From Nymphaea colorata (taxonomy: Eukaryota; Streptophyta; Magnoliopsida; Nymphaeales; Nymphaeaceae), in NCBI RefSeq assembly GCF_008831285.2, contig NC_045150.1, forward strand, positions 5,778,001-5,842,000: a DNA stretch of 64,000 nt, in the 5' to 3' direction. A program made the translations under genes and the position numbers. Positions 12,638 through 23,126 of this stretch are shown in pieces. The notes beneath the pieces are model-generated. The model made no database searches and was not told where the DNA came from. It saw nothing but the letters and a program-made list of their open reading frames with translations. Position 1 is the first letter of the stretch; every line of letters starts with the position of its first letter.

Positions 12638-13430
12638 GTAATCTTCATCCCCCTTTCTCTCCTTCTCTCTCATTCTCTCTCTGCACAGAGCCACTTCGCT
12701 GTGGTGTATTTTTCTGCCTGAACTTTTTCTTTACATTTTCCGACTTAGTAATTATAAATATAAAAGGTCATGAATGAAAAGAAAGGGAAGCAAATTCATG
12801 GCTGGTTCAAAATTTTCAGTACGATTATGTTTTCTTCTTCATTTGATCATGCTTACGAAATGTTTGATGATGCATTAAGTACTAATTCATGGAATCATGG
12901 TGCTTGAGGCTCAAGTGTGGTTTATGCAAAGGGAGATCATTTGGTTTGAACGACTACCATTAACTATACATCCTTTTAACTATACATCCTTGAGATCCTT
13001 TTGTTGTGATTCTTGATACGCATAACCATACGGCCATACCTTTTATGTGTGCGTTTGTCTTTCCCTGTACGACATTATTTCAATTTCCTTTTGGAAAGTT
13101 CATAAAACGATTGAAATATGTGAACTGATATGTATAACCACTTTTGGTAAAAAGCAGCTCTCCAAAACCTGGAGCATACCAAGTCCTTGCTATATAAAAG
13201 TTACGTTCAGGATACCTATATGCAGTTTTATGTTTCTTACACCAAATGTCCTGAGTGCTGGCAAGTGTAAGCATGCATTTGGTAATTTGGTGTGCAGATA
13301 CAACTTTTGACTTTTTGGAAGAATACATGATGACACCAGCCCCTCAATATTTCTTTTTCGATTATCAGTTTCTAGTTTGTATTTTTTGAGTCTGCTTCTA
13401 AGCATAAGCATGTGGTGAATGTGTAAGTAG

Positions 13431-13605
13431 GTGCTTGGAGGAAGGGGCAGAGGAGTTCATAGTGAAGCCGGTGAAGCCCTCTGATTTAAAGAGGTTGAAG
13501 GATTATCTTGTTGGGAAGAAGGTGGTGGAGCAAGTAGGAGTGGGGATTCAAGCTCAATCGTGCAAGAGGAAGTTGAAGGATTATTTCGTTACTGCCATGC
13601 AATGA
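13431..13605 (+). pseudogene. Type-A response regulator fragment (last exon)
   Basis: After an AG acceptor the frame reads [20 protein letters not shown] then RLKDYL, the end of the receiver domain of cytokinin-pathway type-A response regulators. It includes the conserved Lys-Pro of the KPV motif. The tail ends in a TGA at 13603. The N-terminal Asp-containing exons are missing, so no working receiver domain can be made. About 200 bp of likely captured 3' UTR follow, with (GA)n and (CT)n tracts. Confidence 0.85.
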
Positions 13606-14164
13606 CCTTGACGTCATTTCCCCTGCATCACCCTCTTCATCGCAGCCTCCACAGAAGCTGGCGAGACTAGACTCTCAGTCAGCAACTGTTGACTCCTTAC
13701 TGGCATAGAGAGAGAGGGAGAGAGAGTTCGAGGGAGAGCCGTGAGCAGTTATCTCTCTCTCTCTCTTCAGTTTTAATTTTGTAATGGCAATTTGAAGACT
13801 TACAAAAATCATGTAAAAAGGAAAATTAAGGTACCTTCAGACGGAATGAATAAAAAGTCTTCTTTTTTGGATATGTCTGCGTTGATTTTGTTTTTTATTT
13901 TTTTTCCCAGTTCATGATGAGGGCATATCTCAACTTCTCAATTTATGAGCTGGTATAATTCAACGAAGTTCTAGTACTTAAATTGTTCTCATCTATTGTT
14001 GTACTTCTAAACTGATAACGAAAGCACAAGCTATTGATGTACTTTGAAACTGTGGAGGTTATTCATCGTTCCTTGTTTTCGATATCTTAACTTCGTGCAT
14101 AGCCTGCATTTATCTCATTATTGCACGTCAATTTAAAATGGCTTATAATTCTTATTCATACAGG

Positions 14165-14520
14165 TAAAAGTTGTTACTGATTATGCAGAAAGGACCTGTG
14201 CTGCCAGTAAGTTATTGCCATCCATTTTTCGTTGTTGTTCAGCAGCAAAACTGTAGAACCTTGAGGAATTTTAGTTTATGTATTTCAAGTCATCGTTCGC
14301 GTGGAGTCTGGTCCACTCATGGCATCATCCCAGACGGTTGGCCTTCTATTGGTGGGAAGGATGTTTGCCTACAAATCCTCTCATGTTGGAAGAAGGGGAG
14401 GAAGTGGCAGTCTATGGTTTCAAGCAGAAAGACTGCATTTTCATCGCTTAAGCTGTCTTGGTTTTGAGACAGCGAGAAGCTCAAGAGGAGAATTTGTTGT
14501 TGGAGTAGATTCAGTGTGAG
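14165..14520 (+). other. Unidentified, possibly captured, open segment
   Basis: Two overlapping short frames (98 and 72 codons) lie between the response-regulator fragment and the right end of the 3.9-kb element. One follows an AG at about 14163 and reads VKVVTDYAERTCAAS. I do not recognise a family. Base composition is higher in G+C than the AT-rich flank at 14600-15150, which suggests captured host sequence. Confidence 0.3.
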
Positions 14521-15303
14521 CTGTTGTTTCATAGGGTTGCCTGTATTAAAATTGTCTTTGTTGAGCACATTTGAGGTGGATGCATGAATGTCAGTGTATT
14601 GAATCTTTTTGTCATATTCTGTTCATTGGAATGTTTGCATATTTTGAATTTAATTGGTAGTTGAAAAACTTTATACACATTTGAGTCTAACTTTCAAATT
14701 TAAATCCGAATCTGACCAGAATATTAAACGACATTATATATGCTTTTTTTAACAACACTTATGAAATATGAACTGCATTATATGTTTTTTTTAACAGCAG
14801 ATTTTCAAATTATGTATGTACATATTGACGATATTAATGATTATTATTTGTTAGAATATTCATTTAAGAAGGAATTTGAATTTGATATTTCTTAAATTTG
14901 GAACATATCTCATTTTTTAATTGGATTACGATTTTTTTTTACATCCAAACCTAATTTGTTTAAGCAGTTTGATTGGTTAATTAGATATCTAATATGAATC
15001 TGGATTCATTGACATATTCCAATTTATATTAGATTGACATAAATAAAACAACAAAGTATCTGGTATTGCTGACAAAATTTCAATTTATCTTTTATAATTA
15101 TAATTAGATTTGTTTATTAGCGAACAAACATTAGACAAGACGGATAGAATCGACTAAACAGAAATATGCAAAACAAACGCTGGATTAAAAGAACATATGG
15201 TGTTCTGTTCTTAAAATCATTAAACATTGGACAAAGAACGTCATTGTTCATGAGGACAGGACGTCCTGAGTATCCTGTTTCAATGGACAGCAATCAAACG
15301 ACC

Positions 15304-15425
15304 TCTGAGATAACTGGAAAGGTATCCTTTTTAATTTGTACATCATTCAGTCTCCTGCTAAAAAATGTAAAAGCATTAAACAGGGCAGATATAATCTCAA
15401 TGTCTGAGTTGTTAATATTTGTATA
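15304..15425 (+). repeat. Duplicated piece of GDI exon end plus intron
   Basis: 'gagataactggaaag' and the following 'gtatccttttt' repeat the end of the exon at 11261-11286. 'aaaagcattaaacagggcaga' (15370s) repeats about 11359-11378. A local tandem duplication of the GDI exon end and intron therefore existed before the 3.9-kb element inserted into it. No GDI terminal exon follows before the 8-kb element ends. Confidence 0.75.
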
Positions 15426-16295
15426 AGTTGTGATCTAGCATTATTCTTCCATTTAATGTGTATAAAGAAATTTCAGAAGATCTGACTCCCAACCAATATA
15501 ATGTTTAATTTTGTCAACTCAAATAGGACCTCTTATTATTATTATTTTTTAAATTGAAGTTTTTTAAGGAAATCATAGGCAAAGAATAATTATGAGGATA
15601 AACATTAATGAGACATTTGATTTCCATGGTAACGAGTTAATCGAGCCTTAATCAAGCTCGATAAGGATTAAGGATGAGTACCAAACGAGTTTATTGAGCC
15701 TTAATCGAGCTCGAGCTCAACAAGTAAGGATGAGTAGTTTCAAACGAGTTTATCGAGCTTAATCAAGTCAAGCTCGAGCTTGACACGTGACTATCGAGTC
15801 GAGATCGAGCTAGCGTAGTCGAGCTATTTTCGAGCTCAAGTCAAGCCGAGCTCGAGGTCTTAGTCGAATCGAGTTCGAGCTGGCCGAGCTCGGGCTCGAC
15901 TCGGCTCGTGTTCAGCCCTAACAACAGGGTAGCTACATTCAAGAATATAACAGCAACCAAAAGCTACCATATGGTAACATTTTGTGATGGCCGCTACCAT
16001 ACAGTCACAAGCTCAAACAATCAATAAACACTCAACCTAAACATACAATATAAAACCCCCAGCCTAATGGAATGCTACAAGAGCTAGCTTCTCATCAGGT
16101 GAAAGATGGAAAAAGAAATGGAGTCATGCTCCATAGATGTACTTGCTTCAGCCTTCTTTAGACTTGTTCTATGGTCATTGAACCTCTCTTTCCATGAATA
16201 GCCACAAAGCCATTCATGATGCACCATATGAAAATGAACTTTTTCAAAGGCACACATAAGAATTAGAAATGAAATACAAGGACACTGTGTCCACC

Positions 16296-16975
16296 CTATG
16301 CTACACGGACATGGCAGATTTGGTCACGTACCAGCGTCGACACTTCGACACGCCGATCCCGACATGCTTGGATACGTTTTGGATCGGGTCTGGGTCAGAC
16401 ACGATTCAAACCTCTTTTATAGCCCGACTTGAGTCTTAACTTTGATTTTTTTTTTTTACGTTTTCACCGTCCTCCTTTACCCTCGATGATAACCGGCGAC
16501 AGCAGAGTTCTTCAATGGCGGGTGACGGCGACGGCGACGAGGTCCAGCGATCGACGGTGACATCCGGTGATGTCCGGCGGCAGCTGGCGACAGACAGGTA
16601 AGTGTTTTTTTTTCATTTCGATATTTCACAGCTAGGGTTTCATGCTTCATTTGGGTTTTTTTTTTGTTTGGGTTTTTCTTGCCGATTTGGGGATGTTTTC
16701 GTTTGAAGATTGGACGGTTAATCCGTCGATCTTCATCTTATTCTTCAATGCTATGTGCGATTTTGCCGATTTGGAGATTTGGGGATTTTGACGATTTGGG
16801 GATTTTGCCTTTGATGCTTTCTTTCTTATGATTTATGAGATTGTAAGAGTGAATTATTAATTTCATGTTTTTTTATTATCATTCTTAATTTTTTTGAATA
16901 TAATATTCATTGTGTTTGTATATCCTAAAATTTTAAAAATTACCGTGTCTGCGTACCCGTATCCGTGTGACATAG
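16296..16975. mobile_element. 680-bp hAT-like element (CTATG...CATAG) in unit 2
   Basis: The termini are CTATGCTACACGGA and, in reverse complement, CTATGTCACACGGA. They are flanked by perfect 8-bp TSDs TGTCCACC (16288-16295 and 16976-16983). Unit 1 has the uninterrupted site at about 3474. The interior holds a G+C-rich block with an ATG at 16515 and a GTAAGT donor at 16598, matched in the related element at 34317-34859. Confidence 0.87.
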
Positions 16976-17646
16976 TGTCCACCCCAATGCCCCATACTGT
17001 TTCTCTAGCCTATTTTATCAAAAATATACTAACAAGATGATTCCACATGGCAAAAAAAAATCAGGAAAAATATTTTAAAAATTCAGAAAAAAAAACTTGA
17101 AAAATCAAGAAAAACAGGTCTTATATAAAAAACTCACTACACACAACATTCATCATTCATAGGTAGCTAGATAATATAATAAGTCTGAACTTTGAAGTTA
17201 TTTTACATCACATCAAAAATAATCTGCAGTCATTCACTGTCAAATGAGAATTGAAATGATGTTTATGATTAAGTAACATCAAGATCATTATCAATGGATA
17301 CAAGAATTATTATCTTCTTCATCTTCATCCACATCCCTTCAAGATGGTGATTTCTCCATTAAGACAACAACTTCTTGGCGATTTTTTTTTAAATAGAGAA
17401 AACACACTCTATCACAACTCTTAAAAATGTTGAAATTGAACGGGGAGAGATTTTTTAAGAAAATCTGAACAAAAATGGACATCAAACCCTTTTTGAAAAA
17501 CAGAGCCATATTGTAAGACAGAGCCAGTACAAGCACGATACACATGCATTTTGTGTATTCTTATCATATAGGTTTTCCCACCTATAAAACATATTGTATC
17601 GTACGATACAAAATAACACTCATCACCAATGCTATGAACCAGAAAT

Positions 17647-17648
<2 letters not shown>

Positions 17649-17732
<84 letters not shown>
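17649..17732. repeat. (CT)n(AT)n microsatellite
   Basis: This is the unit 2 counterpart of the 4154-4291 tract, with CT about 33 bp and AT about 51 bp. The GT block of unit 1 is missing and a short CA tract follows. Confidence 0.93.
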
Positions 17733-17742
<10 letters not shown>

Positions 17743-17954
17743 CACACACGTACATTCATGTATTTAGGAAATGATCTTTCTCAACTGGTAAAAGACTATC
17801 AAACTCGCTACAAGCCAAATCCATGACCAAGTCAAATACAGTAGTCTGACTTTATGGGTCCATCTAGATCAAAACCATGTCCACTTAATTAGCAACAACC
17901 TATAATTATTGGATTGAGATTTTTACAAACCAGTTTTATTTAATATGCTAAGCA

Positions 17955-18335
17955 CTAAATCACATGGGCACTTTAGTAAGGTCCCCGTATGCCATACCCC
18001 TGCCACTATACCGACACAATCACACGGCAAAGCAGGTACTTGGATACACTTGATCAGTTTTTGGATAGAAACTGATCCAAACAAATTACTTTTACTTGAT
18101 TTAATTTGTTTTCTAACTCAGTTGTCTTTTTGTTTTAAAGTGTTATTGTTCATTAACATGGACTACTTTTATTTATATCACTTGTTCAATTAAATATTGT
18201 GGGCACTTTGAAATTTTTGTGGTACTTTGTAATTTGTATGCATGCATATGGATACCCTATCGTACCCCATATCCACATTTTCTAAAGGTGTTGTGCCTAT
18301 CTCCACATTTTCGTACACGTACCCATGTGGCTTAG
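17955..18335. mobile_element. hAT-like MITE, unit 2 copy
   Basis: The left end is CTAAATCACATGGG, and the right end in reverse complement is CTAAGCCACATGGG. TSDs GCTAAGCA are perfect at 17947-17954 and 18336-18343. It is the duplicate of 4531-4912 and keeps the left terminal C that the unit 1 copy lost. Confidence 0.85.
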
Positions 18336-19397
18336 GCTAAGCATATTTAAGGACCATCTGATTGGAAAACAAAATAAACAGGGAAAACTAGAAAAATTGT
18401 CTAGGAGGGGCAAGTGGTGTATAGGATGGAGCAAGCAATGAGGCATAGATTGCAAAAGAGCAAGGCAAAGCAAAACAACATCCTTCCATTGCTTGTAACA
18501 CGTTCAAGAGTACACAAAATTAACTCCAAAAAGAATAACAGTCCACCACTAACAATTTTTCAATAGCAAATTATTCAAGGAAGAAAAACTGCTTGTCATC
18601 TGTTATTTTAATGTTTCAACAGTTTCGAGGGAGCCATAATTTATTACAAAAGATTTTGAAAGAGGAAAGTCAAGCTTTATTGTGAAAGAAGGAGGGGGCG
18701 GGCATGTCCTTGCCTCCACAAAATAAAGAAATGATATGGCAATTTTTCCCGGAAAATGGTCCCGTAGAATATCGCATTTCTCACAACCGAGAACAATGGC
18801 ATGGAGCATATTTCAAGCTCCAGCATATTCTAAATGCTTGGCTGATGCATACCTGCGAAATGGGCCACAGATGCCAATCGTAAACCAAAGTCGTTGAACC
18901 ATATGCAGCATCATCTTTGACCAAATGAAAACCTAACACATACGTGGCTATGGATGTGAGCACCAGTGGGAACCAGGCGAACAAATTTCTGTAAGAATTA
19001 TGAAGCTTTTCATTCTTAAGAAATTTTGAGAGGGTTATAGTACTTCTATGATTTTCTTTTTGTGTGTGTGTGCGGGTGTGTGTGTGTGTGTGAAAATGTT
19101 GGAAATGGTCAATCAAACCTACTAGCCAGAAAGAATTCCGAATAGATTATCATGTAACGGTCGAAATAGCTGAGTGGAGTAACGGTAGAAATATATCCGA
19201 ATGACCATTCATGAGAAGTGGAGTAAAAACATCACAACCACACAAAAAAAACGATAATCGGCAAGACTGAATCATCACAAGTTTAAAATTCACATAGATT
19301 TGTGGTAGCCGCGGATCTTAGAGTACAAGTGTCGGGTTCATCTCGGTGAATCGTCCGTACACGGAGCACGAGGCGCGCAAGAAGCAGGACACGGAAC

Positions 19398-20168
19398 TCA
19401 CATGTACACTGAGCAGCCACTCGGCGACTTCAAGGTTCCTTCAGTCCCATTAGTTGTCGTTCTTGGAAAATCGACCTCCACGTCGTAGCAGCGGACATCC
19501 AACGACCTCCACCGCATGCGCCACCCGTCGTCCTGGAATTGCACGACCGACAATACACGAAACCTGAAGTGTACCTGACCTGCGCTTCGTTCAGAAGCCA
19601 ACTTGCCGCTGTCGGAGACGAACGCCGAGACAGCAGCAAACTTGGCCGTGAGGGTTGTGTTACTTTTCTTTTCCAGCTGGAAAGGAGAGAGGGGCGTGTC
19701 AGCCAATTTGGCTTCGTTGTATAAGACCAACGCCTGGATCCCGCCGTAGGAAACCGCCATCCTCTTGTCCCTGTTGTCGACGGCGAAAGTTACATCCCAA
19801 TTGGCGGTCAATTGGCCGCCAGAAACGTTGAATTGGCGGACAGTGACGGCGTTGACCGAAAAACCGGGTGTCTGCGGCCGAAAGATAAGCCAGATGATGA
19901 AAAAAAACGCACCCACAATGAGGAAGATGGCAATCGTGGCGATGATCAGCAGCCGAAAGAAGCGCGACGCGCGGTATCCCCCAGATTCGCCGTAATAATA
20001 TGCCTGGTTCGGGTGAGGAGGTGGCGGCGGTGGATAATACGATGGAGGGTAGCCGGAAGGAGGGTAGCCATTGGAGGCTGGGGCATACGACTGCGGCGGT
20101 GGGTACCCGGCTGGATACTGGCTGGAGGCGGCCGGATAGCCGGTAGCGGGCTTCTGTTGCTCCGCCAT
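19398..20168 (-). CDS. NDR1/HIN1-like (NHL, LEA-2 domain) membrane protein, copy 2
   Basis: This is an intact single-exon paralogue of the gene at 6080-6850, also 256 aa from MAEQQKPATG. The order is the same: Pro/Tyr/Gly-rich tail (one His now breaks the proline run), one transmembrane helix (LIIATIAIFLIVGAFFF...), then the LEA-2 domain with FSVNAVTV, NRDKRMAVSYGGIQ and TPLSPFQ...NTTL, ending GCSVYM. Differences are scattered substitutions with no stops or indels, so both copies appear to be maintained. Differences cluster around the membrane-proximal segment (YRASRFFRLL versus YSTSPFFRRL). The 8-kb hAT-type insertion now lies downstream of this gene's 3' end, between the two copies. Confidence 0.9.
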   Translation of the reverse strand: MAEQQKPATGYPAASSQYPAGYPPPQSYAPASNGYPPSGYPPSYYPPPPPPHPNQAYYYGESGGYRASRFFRLLIIATIAIFLIVGAFFFIIWLIFRPQTPGFSVNAVTVRQFNVSGGQLTANWDVTFAVDNRDKRMAVSYGGIQALVLYNEAKLADTPLSPFQLEKKSNTTLTAKFAAVSAFVSDSGKLASERSAGQVHFRFRVLSVVQFQDDGWRMRWRSLDVRCYDVEVDFPRTTTNGTEGTLKSPSGCSVYM

Positions 20169-20465
20169 TCTTTGGGGCTCCGTCAAGTCTCGATGCCGGA
20201 CGGCTAGCGCTTTCTTCTCAGGCAAGTTTGGAGAAGTTCTCCCTTCTTCGCTGTTTTGGGTAGAGAGCAGCGAGTAAGAAATAAACCAAGAAAAAAGAGG
20301 GAAAGAGTCAAGACTAGAGAGTGAAGGGCCCCCGGCTTAATGAGGCGCGTATAAGACGCGTAAAGATCGGGATTTTCCAGACGGACGTCATCCATCGCCC
20401 TCACCGCGTTGAGCGTTTGGCCCGGACCACATTTCCTTTTTTTTTGTTCTTTAATCGGTATCAAG

Positions 20466-22914
20466 TTTTCTTTAATCGGTACTAATGAATGAAAATGTTT
20501 GATAAGGAGTTGGCGCAACGGTCATATGGGTCGAATTCATCTCATTTCGAATTCATGGGAACCTTGACTCTGTGTTGAAGAGTTACTGTAAGTTAAAAGC
20601 ATGGTAAAAAAGGTACTCAAAAATAATAAAAGCATGGTAAAAAAGGCACTCAAAAATACTAAAAGTATTTTATATATCCTAAAAGGTCCTTTATTAATTG
20701 TTACTTTCAAAATAATTTGTCCCAAAACAAGTCAGCATTGTCACGATGTTTTGCTAATTTTTTGGGTAAGACAGTAACTATTGTCACATATGCCTTAAAA
20801 AAACAAAGTGTTTGATAAAAACTAAGCATGAAATGTTCATCCTATTCACCCGGAACATGAAAAAAAGATGCATCCAAAACATATATAAACATGTTTAACT
20901 TTTGAGAGTACTATGTAAACACGCTGAGGTCTAAAATTTTTTTCATATCAGCTCCTAATGTTTTCATATACAGTGTGGTTCAACACGGCTTATTACAGAA
21001 AGTGCTTTTTCTCTGAATTGTTTGGATGCCAAGATCTATGATGAATTATGTACGTTTATTGTTGGTATTATAAGACATTTATTTGTCATGCAAGTTCTTG
21101 GAAGCGAAGAAGGTGCAGGTATTACAAAGAGAGAAAATTCAAAGGGTAAGAAGACCCAATTGCCAAACTGATGTTGCTGGTGACAAGTCATTTATGGCTG
21201 CATTTATGAAGGTTGATCCGCGTGAGGATTGATGTTTGTGAATGAACTCAACGACCATTTTGACCTGTTTCATGCAACGATGTCGAGTCAAGTCTTTTTT
21301 TTTTTCTTTTTTTTTTTTTTAGAATAGCCAAAGCCATAGGACCCGTGAATTTGAGATCGTGCCATTTCCTTCTAAAAGAAGATCGCAACAATGGACGCGT
21401 CTTCGAATTTTAATGATTTGTTTTTTCACTTGACATGACATTTCCATGTTTAAATAACACCAAACTTCTGACTTCACCTTTAGACAGCATCAAACGTCTT
21501 CCTTGCTCACGCTACAAACTCGCTTGCTTCGCAATGCAAACTCATTTCCTTCACTGCTGACATGAAAGAGCCACTCGTCGTATGTCTTTCTAGTTCATCT
21601 GCATCACCTAATAGCGAATCACCTAACAATGGTCTATTGCGGGCCAGTAAACATTTGTTTCCTTGTAGTGAGCCGAGCCCTCATACATATCAATTTGAGA
21701 CGCAGCACAGAACCACCCAAAAAAAATGAATTACTACACCAAAGCCACTTCAAAGATGCCTTCACAAATTGGTAATGTTGGACAATACCTTAATTCACTT
21801 TCGGGAACCTTTGATTGAACCTCATACCATTTATTGGAATCAAATTAATCTCAAATTATTTCAGCCTTTTGAAAACTAATAGAAACAAAACCTACCTGTA
21901 CACTTACTCCCGCCATCTTGTTCAGCAGTGATGCCATGAAATTTGGGAATCCTTCCGATGGTGGAAAAAGGATTATTCTTATAAAATAGCGAATGATCTC
22001 TAAAAATAATAAATGAATGGAAGCGGACATGACTAATGACGAAGAAAAGATGTGACATTCTTGCCCCATATGCAAGAATATGCTTAGGGTTTAATTTGGA
22101 GAATCGCGATGACGACACAGTATAACACTGAATAACTAGAATAGTTATTTATATAACCAAAACAGAGAAATGTAGTGGCGAGAATTAAGCCAATCGCCAG
22201 AATAATACCTAACCTGCGCTCTAATTAAATATTGAAAAGCCAAAAAGACCTTGTTCCGTAACACGAATGAAGCAGATTGGTATCTTCATGTCCGCCCTCT
22301 AATTTCTGGATTTACGTTAACATTACTCGAGTTCTAATTATTCTTTGCTCTTTTCTCGGCTAACGGCTTAATCATGGTTTATGTAAATAACATCATTACA
22401 CAGATGACACAAAACTAAAGACCATACACATTCTTCCTTCATAAGTGTTAAGATCTTGCAACCCAAATGTTTTAACCTGAACTAAAGAAAACTTCAGCAA
22501 TCAGAAACATATAAAGCAACCCTAGTTATTCTGCTTAATCTTGGTTGGTATAAATGACGTCATAAAATAGTTGACACAAAACTAAAGACCATACACATTC
22601 TTCGTTCCTACGTGTTAATATCTTGCAACCCCAATTGTTTCACCTGAACTAAGAGAAAACTTCAGCAATCAGAAACATATAAAGCAAACCCTGTGTTGGT
22701 GTTTTCATTTCACCAAAAAAATATATTCGTTTGAGCTTATAAATTTGATGCATTTTCAGACATTAATTTTTAAATCGCTAAAAATCCTGACGCACATTGG
22801 ATTCCAACAACTGAAAAGTTTCTCCGTTCCATTAAACCCATCAATACATCTGCCAAAGTTGGATTTTGCAAAGGAATTTAATAAGCAGTCCAACTAATGC
22901 GCACACACACACAG

Positions 22915-22951
<37 letters not shown>

Positions 22952-23126
22952 ATTGAACATTTCCTTGGCAGCAAAATAAATCAAGATAGAAATAACATGA
23001 CCGGGAATCAAAGATTCCCACTTTATTGCTTATAAAAATGAATAAAAGTTCCAGACAAATCATTAATACCAGCACACGTACTAACAAGTCTACTTACACA
23101 TTAGGAGCAACAGACATTGTCTCCCA
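20466..23126. other. Intergenic between NHL copy 2 and EXO70A1
   Basis: No gene was recognised. There are two T tracts near 21295-21320. A local ~175-bp tandem duplication (22366-22697) and an (AT)n tract (22917-22947) lie toward the EXO70A1 3' end. The last ~200 bp probably include the EXO70A1 3' UTR. Confidence 0.55.
22366..22697. repeat. Two-copy direct tandem repeat (~175 bp)
   Basis: Both copies contain 'gacacaaaactaaagacc', then 'atacacattctt', then 'cttcagcaatcagaaac', then 'atataaagcaa', with several differences. The left copy starts near 22366 and the right near 22540. Confidence 0.8.

Larger units (their letters stand above)
11411..15303. mobile_element. Nested 3.9-kb non-autonomous element with three gene fragments
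   Basis: The left end is GGGCGTTTGATGG and the right end in reverse complement is GGTCGTTTGATTG, 11 of 13 matching. Subterminal zones on both sides repeat ACAGGA, GGACA and GAACA motifs. Flanks are CACTGAGA on the left and (C)TCTGAGA on the right, sharing CTGAGA. This suggests a slightly decayed 8-bp TSD, so hAT-like, though the class is uncertain. The insertion lies in a duplicated piece of the last retained GDI exon ('gatgtacactgaga'). It contains histone H2A, CYP84 and response-regulator fragments, all on the plus strand, plus an unidentified piece. No transposase was seen. Confidence 0.72.
7913..15920. mobile_element. 8.0-kb hAT-type element carrying captured gene pieces
   Basis: The ends are inverted: left TAGGGGTGCACAACGAG, and right end in reverse complement TAGGGCTGAACACGAG. 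Both subterminal zones are rich in CGAGCTCGAG-type repeats. The 8-bp flanks are ACAATAGG (7905-7912) and ACAACAGG (15921-15928), which differ at one base. The matching empty site ACAACAGG occurs once in unit 1 (3089-3096). TAGGG termini, subterminal repeats and an 8-bp TSD fit the hAT superfamily. No hAT transposase is recognisable, so the element would be non-autonomous. The interior is host-derived: a Rab-GDI 3' half with introns, itself split by a second element. No gene was recognised in 8090-9490, which contains only short ORFs. Confidence 0.82.
7141..20465. repeat. Tandem duplication unit 2, interrupted by two transposons
   Basis: The unit matches 2355-7140 in order: 7141-7912 matches 2355-3090, then 15921-20465 matches 3090-7140. 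Two insertions account for most of the extra length: the 8008-bp hAT-type element at 7913-15920 and a 680-bp hAT-like element at 16296-16975. Both target sites are intact in unit 1. The unit ends with a repeated 'tctttaatcggta' motif near 20450-20490. Confidence 0.87.
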
